DNA from: Hypsibius dujardini
Taxonomy: Eukaryota > Tardigrada > Eutardigrada > Parachela > Hypsibiidae
DNA length: 29,520 nucleotides
Direction of reading: 5' to 3'
Assembly: GCA_001579985.1 (NCBI GenBank)
Contig: LRSR01009079.1
Span: 1-29,520 of the forward strand
The notes under the pieces are model-generated. The model was not told the origin of the DNA. It worked only from the letters and a program-made list of their open reading frames with translations, and made no database searches. Positions 19,807 to 29,519 of this stretch are shown in pieces (within the stretch, counting starts at the first letter, position 1; every line of letters starts with the position of its first letter). The translations under genes and the position numbers were made by a program.

Positions 19807-21070
19807 ATGACAAGCACATTCCTTTCACAGACTGTTATCGCTTCCACCTCACACCTTTTCAGGGCTGTTATAAAAACGTTCCCAGGTCTTCCCAGAACGT
19901 GCAGTTTCCAGTTTGCAAGTCCGAATTCCTTCTCTACCACTTCAAGGCAAGCAACCGACGCCAAGTCCCCGATCAGAAACAGCCAAACAATGTCTGACAG
20001 GAGTGTCCTACGCACCGTGATTACCTCTCCCAAATCGCCGGCCGCAATCGGACCTTACAGGTAGGCCTCAGTCTAATTGTTACGCTGTAATGTGACAACT
20101 ATGGTTGCTTAGTACTTTGCGATAACGGTGCGGATGTGGTACCTGTATCTTGATGTGTACCGCTTGGTGCGGTCTGTACTTGTACATTCTAGTCTCTACC
20201 ATCTTACGTTATCATCGAATGTATATTTTGCAGTCCGGCAATTTTAGCCAATGAGACTCTCTACATTTCCGGTCAGCTGGGGATTGACTCGTCTAAAGGA
20301 GAGCTAGTTCCCGGGTATGTACAGAGAACGGGGCAGTTATCATCCTGTTCACCGTCACACATACTTTTACCTATCGACTGATTCGTTGATTGATCCGATG
20401 TAATAATCTCTGCGGCTTATCAACTTACCATGTCAGGCAGGATGATTGGTTTCACGTTCAGCGCAGTGAGGAACTTTTGGTTGGCCGTGCAAAACTGTTC
20501 TACCGATATCTTTAATAATTCACTTTAACCATTATTGCTTTTCAATATAGGGGAGTGGAGAAGGAAGCAGAGCAAGCCCTAATCAACTTGGGATCCATCC
20601 TGCACGCTGCCAATGCCGACTACAACAATGTGGTTAAAACCACTGGTCAGTTTTGTACCCGGTTGCAAGTGATCCCCTCTTGAGGACCAATACTAACCCC
20701 CACACTTCTCTCTAGTTTTGCTGGCTGACATCAATGACTTTGTCGCTGTGAACCAGGTTCGTCTCAGGCAACTTAATGTTACGAATTTATATCGAAATAG
20801 TCGTTAAGTAATAGTAATTACTATCACTTAGTAATAAGCACTGACACCTTCATTTTGACCCGTAGGTTTACGGCAGGTTCTTCACACGAGTAGGTTGACT
20901 TTCGCATTCGCGCATTTTTTCTCGCTTCTTTCTGCGTGATAAGCCAACACACCATCTGCCTTCCACAGGATCCACCGGCCAGAGCGGCATACCAAGTAGC
21001 AGCCCTGCCAAAGGCCGCTCGCGTGGAGATTGAAGCCATTGCCATCATCGGAAACATTCGGACGGAATAA
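19807..21070 (+). CDS. RIDA: RidA (reactive intermediate imine/enamine deaminase)
   Basis: Six exons: 19807 or 19990 to 20060, 20234-20314, 20551-20645, 20716-20756, 20866-20889, 20969-21070. From ATG 19990 (A at -3) the product is 137 aa, the usual family length. RidA/YjgF/UK114 proteins are trimers that hydrolyse reactive enamines and imines formed by PLP enzymes. Family marks: SPKSPAAIGPYSPAI at the N-terminus, YISGQLGID, VPGGVEKEAEQALINLG, TTVLLADINDFVAVNQVYGRFF, and PPARAAYQVAALPKAARVEIEAIA, which holds the conserved arginine that binds the substrate carboxylate and the conserved glutamate. The frame stays open upstream to another ATG at 19807, adding 61 residues rich in Ser, Thr, Phe and Arg with a single acidic residue, which looks like a mitochondrial presequence. 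The upstream start is an inference. Confidence 0.95.
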
Positions 21071-21115
21071 GCAACCCTTACTAATAAGCGTCCCTCTTCC
21101 CAGACGTTTATTTCA

Positions 21116-21122
21116 GTCAGTC

Positions 21123-21179
<57 letters not shown>

Positions 21180-21258
21180 GCAGGCGGGCAGGCAGGCAGG
21201 CGGGCAGACGGGTAGACGGGCAGGCAGTCAGTCAGTCAGGCAGGCAGGCAGTCAGTTA
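21116..21258. repeat. (CAGA)n followed by CAGG/CAGT microsatellite
   Basis: About 15 CAGA units pass into degenerate CAGG, CGGG and CAGT units. It lies in the 326-bp gap between the convergent RidA and Ser/Asn-rich genes. A similar CAGA tract starts at about 29450 and runs off the right edge. Confidence 0.95.
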
Positions 21259-21396
21259 TATTTACTGTAAACTGCAGCACGGTCATTTTTAGAGACATCT
21301 TGACCATTCCATTCTGCAAAAATCACGAGGAAGTGATGTCGGTTATATACTGTGCGAGTAATAGTAACACCAGAAAATGTAATACAGTAGTTAAAG

Positions 21397-22909
21397 CTAA
21401 GCAAAATGGGCCTGTGCTTGGGTGGAATTGGAAGTTACTGCTAAGGAAGAGTTGGTAAGAGCCACGATGGCCGGTGAACTGCTGATTTTGGGGAGTGACG
21501 ACGACGTGGAGCTGCTAATCGCGGCTTCCGGCACAGTCTGGTTCGCCGCGGATACGTGACCAGTGACAGACGAAGCAGACGCGAGAGTGGTCATTTCGGA
21601 CGTCGAATTGGACGCTGTGCTGTTCTCGCTCTTGACATGCTCCACACCGAGATGCATCTTCGGCTCGATGACCGAGGATGCTGAACTATTAGAACTAGAT
21701 GTGGAATTAGTGATCTCGCTAGCAACAGCAACGTTTGAATTGTTCGAGGCTGCAAGGGAGGAGTTAATGGCAGCACTTGAATTGTTGACAGACACTGTCG
21801 CATTTAGTGCCGAGGTGACTGCCGCAACAGGGGAAGCGGTTGTTGCGTTGGATGAAGTTGCATTCTCACTCATCACCTGCTTCGAATCAAGGTGCATCTT
21901 CGCTTCGATGGGAACGGACGCTGAGCTGTTAGAAGACGCCACCGACGAACTGTTGCTTGCCTCTGTAGTTGCGTTGACTGATGAGGCATTGCCGGACCCC
22001 GCTACCGGGAGGTTGGAGGGGACAGTGCCGTTAACAACTGATGAAGCTACTGTCGAGTTCGAAGTTGCGTTCTCGGAAACGACGCCGGCTTTGGCGTCCA
22101 ACGAAGCAGAGGTGGAGCTGTTCGACGGTGCAACCGTTGAGTTGGCGCCTGATTCGGGCACTGCAGGAGCGGAAGCGTTGGCCGAAACAGCGGGTGCCGC
22201 GGACACTGTCTGGTTCACAGCTGGTGCGGCAGTTACGTTCAACATTTTCGGTTCCAAAGGAGCTGAGACGGAGCTTTTGGACAAGGATGTCGAGTTATTG
22301 CTGATTTGCGTGGAGTTGCCATCCTGGGATTGGACGGAGGCGGCGGTGTTGTTTTGACTGCTCACACTCGATGAGTTGGAAGCTAAAGTACCGAGGTGAT
22401 TGGTGTTAGTTCGACCTCGACTAGCTAACATAAAGACAGTTTCTCTCCCTTACCTGTGGAATTGACAGGCAAGCTGCTTTGCTGGACGCTCGTGTTTGCG
22501 GCTGTTTGGTTACTCTCATGGAGTCCGGCATCGACAATATTTGAGGAGTTGGAGGAAGAACGGTTACTGCTATTGGATACTCCTATCGCTGGTTGAGACG
22601 ATGAGATGTCGGTCAAGTTGTGGCTCGCCGTTGTTGCGTTGGAGCTTCCCATCGCCTGGTCAAAACAAATTATTCGTCAATTAATACGGTGTTGGTTAAT
22701 CTTCGTTTCCGCGCGTTATGCCTCGACCATTGGGTTCGAAGGCTTCGGTTCTAGAATCGGACTCATTGAAACTAGCGTTTTCGTTATCACTAGTGATAGC
22801 TCGCCAGACAATTTCTCAGTTGAAGCAGTTAACCAGTTTCTCCTACCTGGCTGGACATCCCCATGAGCAGCACGCTCAACGACACAAATTTCATCAACGT
22901 GACGGTCAT
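21397..22909 (-). CDS. Secreted Ser/Asn/Thr/Ala-rich, sequon-dense mucin-like protein
   Basis: Three exons: 22909-22847, 22655-22454, 22382-21397; 416 aa. Exon 1 is a clean signal peptide (MTVTLMKFVSLSVLLMGMSSQ). The mature chain is low-complexity: Ser, Asn, Thr, Ala and Val dominate, and I see no Cys, Trp or Tyr. By eye about 39 N-x-S/T sequons are present, so heavy N-glycosylation is likely if it passes through the ER. Four diverged copies of a module are spread along exon 3, each with SSxS, then EPKMHL or a variant (LEPKM, LDAKAG, IEAKMHLD, IEPKMHLG), then SENATSNST. No known domain was recognised. It could be an extracellular matrix, cuticle or secreted surface-coat component; this is inference from composition. 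It is convergent with RidA. The long open frame on the opposite strand is a shadow. Confidence 0.82.
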
Positions 22910-23564
22910 TATTGCTGGAATCGCCAGTATCGGGTTTACGAAAAATCTTTATTAGGAATTATTAAGAAGGGTAAAAAAAACGCTGAAATAATTTGCGTCT
23001 AAACATACTTGTCCTTCATTTTTATAGGCGCTAATGAAGTCTGAAAGCGATGATCTCAAGTTCGCCGGTGGGTGTTTTCTTAGTTCAAAGCAGACAACGA
23101 TGGAAGAATGCAACGGCGGCGGTGGCGCCAAATTGACGTTTCCCCACTGTCTTAACAGATTTCCCCACCACCGCCACAGGATTACCGCAACACTTGCAAA
23201 AACGCATCGCTTAAAACATTACGCTGTTTATTAGTTTCATAACTATAAACACAGCGGTGCGGGTGGCATTGTCATTCCACGGTTGCAGACCGAACGCTTG
23301 TCAAGCCTAGACCGTTTACGGTCACAATAACCTTTGCACATATGACGGCTCATTAATGTCTTTTCATTTCCGTGTTGATCAACATTACGTAATGCCGCGA
23401 CCACGAGGACGCAGGATGATCGTGATGATCACTGTTTCGATGTCATTCACTCTGTGAACTTTAAACGGGCCGTAATAATATATGCAGTTATGAGAAAACT
23501 TATTATATGACGAGGCTGAACAAAAAAGACTATTCCAAAAGCCTCAAACAGAACGATCTATTGA

Positions 23565-23702
23565 GACTGCAGACAGACACTGCACTGACAGACACTGGCA
23601 GACAGACACTGACAGACAGACACTGCAGACAGACACTGGCGGACCGACACTGCAGACAGACACTGGGGGACCGACACTGCAGACAGACACTGACAGACAG
23701 AA
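23565..23702. repeat. CAGACAGACACTG minisatellite
   Basis: Imperfect units of CAGACAGACACTG alternate with GGCGGACCGACACTG or GGGGGACCGACACTG. It looks like a derivative of a CAGA microsatellite. Confidence 0.88.
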
Positions 23703-24322
23703 CGGTCTAATGGTTTAAGTATCGCCGAGTTATGTGCATCTGTGAGTCTGATGTCCTCCGTAATCGTAATATCTTTCCCGAAAATGTGAAGAACGACATT
23801 GAAAATAACGTTATGAATTGGTGTTTATTAGGATTTTGCACGATCAATTTGGCGCTGAAAGAAATGTCAAGTGGCGGTGTGCGCGTGAGCTCTTTGATGG
23901 CGGGTTTATCCCCGAGCCCCGTAGGCAAATGTTGTCAACAAGTGCACCATCTTTGTTCATGTTTTTAATTAGCTCCACAAATCCAGATGGAAATGTTGCC
24001 GGATATTTGTCTGCGCGATCGACCTATATTTAGCCCGTACTAGTACGCACAGAACGCTACACGGTCCCGAGGCTTCGACTGATGGTGACCTAACTGTGCG
24101 AACTAACCCATTTATATTTCCTGATTACTTAATAATTATCTGCCACCGAGCGATGAACGTACAATATTTTAATTACGCTCCAACGTAAAAAAATAGGTCA
24201 ATCGTCCTAAGTTTATATAACAAAATTTAGGACAACACCGGTCTGTGTTCCATTTTGTATTTTGGTTGTCTGTTTGTCTTACTGTCTGTCTACTTGTTTG
24301 TTTGTTGTTCTGCCTCTGTGGC

Positions 24323-24336
24323 CGCCTGCTTGCTTG

Positions 24337-24392
<56 letters not shown>

Positions 24393-24508
24393 TGTGGCTG
24401 CCTCCTTGGCTGCCTGCCTGCCTGCCTCTGTGGCTGCCTGCTTGCTTGCCTGCCTGCCCGCCTGCCTCTGTGGCTGCCTGCTTGGCTGCCTGACTGCCTG
24501 CCTGCCTA
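24323..24508. repeat. (CCTG)n microsatellite with interspersed CTCTGTGGCTG blocks
   Basis: Long runs of CCTG are broken three times by CCTCTGTGGCTGCCT blocks, giving a second-order repeat. Open frames that read Leu-Pro-Ala-Cys are artefacts. Confidence 0.93.
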
Positions 24509-24884
24509 CCTATTTATTTGTTGAGGAGTCGTGGAGGAAAGTGGATCAACGAGGATATAAACACGTAATGAAGGGATTGGAAGTTGAAAGTTCATTACCC
24601 AAAAATAGTTGTAGACCAAATGCAAGTGAACTGTACTGTATCGGTACACGACATTACCATAGCCGGAATATACATTGTACATAGTACTCGTATATACATT
24701 GAAATGGTAGAGAACTTGGCACTGCAAGCCACTTCTGCAGTAGTTTGTCATCGGGCAGTTGAAAAGCTGAAAAGAAGCTGAAAAGCTAAATCTAACGCTT
24801 GAACGAAATTTCACCGCATATTGTCATTTCTGTACAAAAGGCCGAAAGCGGTGAACAAGCTGCTGAAGCCACTTGAATGATCTC

Positions 24885-26764
24885 TCAGGGGAGTTTTCCG
24901 CCGAGTGACGTGCGAGTGGGCGTGCCCGTGGGCGGACATTTCTCCGCATCGCCCGGCAGAGAAGGTGAGTCTCCGTGATCCCGGGAGCCGATGATGTGGA
25001 CATGAGCGGAAACGGTGTTGCTGCGACGTCGCAGGACGCGCAGCCATTCTTTCTTGATCGCCGTTCGCATATCAGTGCTGAGCAGAGTGTAAAGAATGGG
25101 CGTGGTCGCACAACCTTCAAAGACCATACCGTGTTGCTTGATAATGAATTGAACTGTCATTAATCAAAAGCCTTTTCCCAAAAGCCTTTTCCCCAAAAGC
25201 CTTTTCCCCTCACCGATCCAGGTCATCAAAACGAACGCCTGCGCCAGGGCGGATTGGAGTGCCATGGGGTCGTTGCTGTTGCTGACGGCGAGACTGTGCA
25301 CCGAGCTCGGCATGTAAAAGACGCAGAACCAGATGCAGGTCAAGAAGGCTATCTGTAATTGCACATAACAAGTGGGAAGAACAGTTAACAGCCGGCCCGG
25401 TCGGAGCATCACAGTTGTCGAGCATTTCATTTCCGGAGAGGAGGATGGCTCGGATTCATGAAACTCTAGCACTCACATATGTCACTCGAATTTCAGCCTT
25501 GAACCGTAGCAGCCGGACGCCGCGTGCTGCACCTTGCGAACGGATGGCGGACTCGTCCAGGTTAAATTTTCTTCGTGTGCGAAGAATCTTAACGAAGATT
25601 GCGGAGTAGCAGATCACCATTATCCCCAAGGGTACGAAGGAGTTCATGAGCATGAGCACGGTCCCGTAGTAAGGAACACTGACGCTGACAATGCTGCAAC
25701 GGCTAAAAAGAATACAAACCGTCTAGTCAACCCACGGTGTCCATAATCTTCATGTGGCATTTGGTATAAGTAGCTTCTGCTTCTTGTTTGGCAGAGCTTG
25801 ACAGAGCAGTGAACCTACCTGGCCGTGCCGTTGAAGCCATAGGTCCCACCGAGGTCGAATATTGGGAAGACTAGAACCAGCAGAGGAACGAGCCATGTAT
25901 AGGCAATCAGGATGCTTGCTAGGAGTTTGGAGGACAGTCGGTGAGAGACGTGTTTCTGGTCAATCTTAAGCACGGCAATCAGCCGGTGAATGGCTACTGC
26001 GGCGTGACTGTGAGCCGAGACGGAGAGCCACCAGAAATGCAAGAAGGCGAACATAATGCAAATAGGGCCATAATCCCCCGCCGCACCGGTCCCGCCCGTC
26101 AGCATGGTGAAGGCGTCGAAGAAGGACGTGATCCCACAAAGGAGAACCGTGTCCACGCAGAGACTGACCATGAGACTACTGGCGGAGGAACGGTGCTGGC
26201 TGTTTTGGCGGATGATTAGGTTCAGTGTGATTATGCTGCCTAATGCGCCTGTTGATTATACGAAAATATTTAGTAAAAATGCTAGGAGGAATGTATGCTT
26301 TGTGATAATGTCGTGACCGGCATTTTGCGATACAATATATTATTGTGGTGTTTTTTGCATGGTAGAACTAATCCAATAACCACTCGCAGTCCATTTATTA
26401 AGATATATTTGAGTAATAATAAAGATACGTTAATATAAGTTGATACGTTAATAAACTTTAACACATTAATATCAAGTAATAAATGAATGAAAAGGTGACT
26501 CAGGAATATGTCATTTGTGTCGCTTTGATCAAACACAAACATGTCTCTCACCAACATGTGTGTCGCTTTGATCAAATCGGTAGAAAAAACGGTCTTACCA
26601 ACGATCGAGACAGGAATGGTCAAGACGCCGACCACGAAGAACCGCTGCTTCGAGCTCTCATAAATCGCGCTTCGAGATGGGCTGGTCCCGAATGCATTGG
26701 TCATATTTGTCTCAACCGTTGCAGGGATCGCGGTCGACTCCGATGCCATATTGTTAGTCTGCAT
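24885..26764 (-). CDS. Class A (rhodopsin-type) G protein-coupled receptor, orphan
   Basis: Five exons: 26764-26599, 26248-25819, 25702-25477, 25352-25214, 25153-24885; 409 aa. The N-terminus has several NxS/T sites. Seven hydrophobic helices follow. Family landmarks: SLCVD in helix 2 (the conserved Asp), Cys in GPIC before helix 3 and Cys in SRCSIV in loop 2 (the conserved disulfide pair), Trp in AYTWLVP of helix 4, Pro and Tyr in VPLGIMVICY of helix 5. Three signature motifs are altered: DRY is HRL (AIHRLIAV), the helix 6 CWxP is FYMP, and NPxxY is TPILY. The C-terminal tail is basic then Ser/Thr/Pro-rich (KKEWLRVLRRRS). The ligand cannot be inferred; the layout recalls melatonin-like and Tre1/Moody-type orphan receptors only loosely. 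The exon 3 start was set at the TTTTTAG acceptor, which keeps the loop-2 cysteine. Confidence 0.9.
25166..25210. repeat. Three AAAAGCCTTTTCCCC repeats in GPCR intron 4
   Basis: Three near-perfect 15-bp units fill most of the 60-bp intron at 25154-25213. Each unit contains the small palindrome AAAAGCCTTTT-like core, so the intron is nearly all repeat. Confidence 0.88.
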
Positions 26765-28015
26765 TTTTTTTCAGGTAGAAAATTAAAAAAAGAATGAGAT
26801 AAGAAGTGTTCTTGTGGGCAAGACGGAAAGTTGGGTTCCTGAATTTTAATGCCTGAACGAAACAGCAACCATCCCAAGAGGTTAAATGAGCGGAAATTTA
26901 CGAGAACAGGTCGGTTGAATCGGCATTCAAAGTGAGCGATAAACGAATAGCAATGAATGTGCGGAGAGATTAAAAGACTCGCTCAATCAGGAGCTTCATC
27001 CTTTTATATATTGCCTTTCCATTGACCGTGTACGCTGCCAGTATGAGTACAAAGGAGAGGAAGGACCGGTGTGCTGACAGGGGAGTGCGTGCTTGTGTCA
27101 TCCCATTCATCACACGATATTAGGGAGCCGGTACTACACATTGTACAGGACTGTATTTTCGCGTTAGACAGGGACAGTTGTACTGGATTGGAACGTGTGC
27201 ACGGCTGTGTGCACCGTACACACAGCATAAGCGCCGCGTGGCCGATTAATCGTTCCACAGCTCGTAGGCTGTCCCTGTCTAACGCGAAAAGACAGCACTG
27301 TATTGCACTGTACTCGATGCACGCTTTCATTTCCCCTGTCTGACAGAGCCTGATTGGGGTCTCCTCCCGCCATGCCTGCACTCTTATTTTGCCCCAACCA
27401 ACCATCCGCGTGGGTTATGCAATTAATTGTTGCCACCGGCCACGCCGAATTGGGATAGACGTAGGACGGAAAACAACTACACAAATACCGGACTTACTAA
27501 ACGAGGGCACACGGAAATTGAAGGGCTTAACCTGATGCAGCAGTTCATGTAAGTTCCTGACAGGATGCGGCGGGCTGTTGCTCACAATCTACTTCTGGTA
27601 CTCGTTGTGGATGGGCTCATTACCGAGAAAGGGGAAATAATTAGCGGTGTATGCTGATAGATGGCTGTTCAATCTGTCCATCGCAGTAACCCAAATGTAA
27701 TTGCCACCATTAAGTAAAGTCACTTCAAGGCTTCAAGGCTGTATGTTTATATATCTATACGTACGGGAAGGAATTATGAAAAGCGTCGACCAACCAATTT
27801 TCTTTCGGGTGCTTCGAACGGGAACAGTCCCAGAACTGTTCTTGCTTCGTTAAGGGATTGGTATTTTCCGGTACACAATCGAGAGACGCCATTCAAAAAT
27901 GCAGAAATTGGGTATATTCACTTAGTCATCCATGACTGACCGGAAGTTGACCGGAACGGTACTGCACGGTTACGAAAAGTACTCTATACTTTATATTAAA
28001 TATTTGACAGTATAG
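26765..28015. other. Intergenic upstream of the GPCR
   Basis: Contains the GPCR promoter side, one family C inverted-repeat element (27151-27295) and no recognised gene. Open frames at 27000-27480 lie over the element and have no family features. Confidence 0.55.
27151..27295. mobile_element. TIR element, family C copy 2 (145 bp), MITE
   Basis: Ends are CTGTATTTTCGCGTTAGACA and, in complement, CTGTCTTTTCGCGTTAGACA. It aligns over the full length with 19495-19640 in the opposite orientation. The flanking dinucleotides are GA and CA here, not TA, so the target site has decayed or the outermost bases changed. Confidence 0.92.
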
Positions 28016-28492
28016 AATGGGAATTGGCGTACCCCGAACTGGCGTACCCCTGAACTGACGTACCCCTGAACTGGCGTAACCCTGAATTGGCGTACCCCTG
28101 AATTGGCGTACCCCTGAACTGGCGTACCCTTGAACTGGCGTACCCCTGAATTGGCGTAACCCTAAACTGGCGTACCCCTGAATTGGCGTACCCTTGAACT
28201 GGCGTACCCCTGAATTGGCGTAACCCTAAACTGGCGTACCCCTGAATTGGCGTACCCCTGAATTGGCGTACCCTTGAACTGGCGTACCCCTGAATTGGCG
28301 TAACCCTAAACTGGCGCACCCCTGAATTGGCGTACCCTTGAACTGGCGTACCCCTGAATTGGCGTAACCCTAAACTGGCGTACTCCTGAATTGGCGTACC
28401 CCTGAACTGGCGTACTCCTGAATTGGCGTACTCCTGAATTGGCGTACCCCTGAACTGGCGTAACCCTAAAATTGGCGTACCCCTGCACGCCC
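28016..28492. repeat. 16-bp satellite, about 30 copies, with higher-order structure
   Basis: Units of GAATTGGCGTACCCCT run head to tail. Variants (GAACTGG, ACCCTT, AACCCTA) recur in a set order, giving a four- or five-unit (64- or 80-bp) higher-order repeat that occurs about four times between 28148 and 28420. No stop arises on the minus strand, so it is open in every frame; this is not a gene. Confidence 0.95.
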
Positions 28493-29037
28493 TACATTGT
28501 TCTATTAATGAACATTTGGGAACAGGACACTGCTCGACCCATTCTGCAGTGCTAGGTCAGGATGTGTTGTGGAAATAGAATTGGAAAGGTCATATGCAAA
28601 GGGAAAAGATCTAGAGCACACGCGCTGCTGTTTGCCGGAAGATTCTAACTTGATTGATTATTACTCGAGGGAATTTCTAGTGCTGTAGTGCGATGGCACT
28701 CTGCATAAGGAATGCCGTGCTCAAGGTGAAAATATGATATAAAGAACACAAAGACACAGGATCCTCCACCAGAAAATATGGTCATCTCTTAGTGAGCGCG
28801 TTCGGTATAATTAAAAATGATCAACACGAAAAATATCAGACTGATTAGGTGACTGGAAAATGATTAGTGTACCAGTTGTGGGGAAATATTTTCAGTTAAG
28901 GAATCTGGAAAGACAGTTTCAATGTCAACATCAAGGTCACAGTCGCTTCCACGCGCAAGAGAAGAGACATCATAAAACCAGTTTCCTCAGCTGCCTGTCC
29001 ACGAAAAGGCGCCCATGATTGTGAAGAACCGTTTGTG
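28493..29037. other. Intergenic, P450 3' side
   Basis: No gene recognised. It should include the 3' untranslated region of the minus-strand P450. Confidence 0.5.
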
Positions 29038-29347
29038 TTAACGGACCGTTGCGGTCACCATAAACTCATCAGGATGAACACCTGAAACCGAACAGGGCAG
29101 GGCATGGCATCATTAGCTCGTTCCGGAAAAAATATAGTATCGCGTGCGGACAGGTGCCTCATTTCATGGAACCGGAAATGATACTTGTTGTCGCAGCATA
29201 TCGAAGACTTACCAACACCGTTGATCCGCTTGATTTCCGTCCAGGGTTTGGTGTCGACACGGCGAAAGTTGAACCGTTGGATGAGAGAAACCATTGAAAT
29301 GAAGACAATCATTTTGGCAAAATTGTCGCCACTGCACATCCGTCGAC
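29038..29347 (-). CDS. Cytochrome P450, C-terminal two exons (partial, gene continues right)
   Basis: Two exons are inside the window: 29347-29213 and 29081-29038, joined in phase, 58 residues to the stop. The first opens within the haem-binding loop: a glycine codon split by the intron, then RRMCSGDNFAKM, where the cysteine is the haem iron ligand of the FxxGxRxCxG signature. The segment after it (MVSLIQRFNF) is the L helix, and the last exon gives GVHPDEFMVTATVR, the usual closing beta strand. The GRRxCxG and LIQRFNF pattern fits clan-2 microsomal P450 enzymes, which oxidise small lipophilic substrates in the ER using NADPH-P450 reductase. Where most members have Glu after the CxG, this one has Asp. 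The remaining roughly 430 residues would lie beyond position 29520. Confidence 0.93.
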
Positions 29348-29449
29348 CTAAAAAAAGAGTCACTTTTACTCGATAGTTCGTAACATGATTAATATTATTA
29401 TAGTTAATCGAAAGGACAAATCAGTACCGATTAGCACAAATACACAAAC

Positions 29450-29477
29450 AAGACAGACAGATAAGCAGACAAACAGT

Positions 29478-29519
<42 letters not shown>

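Larger units (their letters stand above)
22910..24884. other. Gene-poor gap with simple repeats
   Basis: Two kilobases between the Ser/Asn-rich gene and the GPCR. It contains a CAGACACTG-type minisatellite (23565-23702), a (CCTG)n tract (24323-24508) and a minus-strand stretch near 23710-24010 with weakly coding-like composition but no intact gene. Open frames over the repeats are artefacts. Confidence 0.6.

Noticed and set aside
21563-22357. 264-codon plus-strand open frame, Glu/Leu/Ala/Val-rich
   Set aside because: It is the exact antisense of the low-complexity Ser/Asn-rich exon. It has no splice context or domain, and the minus strand has a signal-peptide exon and in-phase splice sites.
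23228-23500. Possible TIR element (TTATTAGTTT-CATAACT at left, similar complement at right)
   Set aside because: Only about 15 gapped matches in AT-rich sequence and no second copy; too weak.
24245-24684. Open frames of Leu-Pro-Ala-Cys repeats
   Set aside because: Translation of a CCTG microsatellite.
26515-26577. 18-bp direct repeat TGTGTCGCTTTGATCAAA, 45 bp apart in GPCR intron 1
   Set aside because: Looks like a small local duplication; no further structure to interpret.
27996-28488. Minus-strand open frames reading Arg-Gln-Phe-Arg-Gly repeats
   Set aside because: The 16-bp satellite unit lacks stops, so all three frames stay open; not a gene.
28016-28492. CRISPR-like array
   Set aside because: Direct head-to-tail units with no spacers, in a eukaryotic genome.
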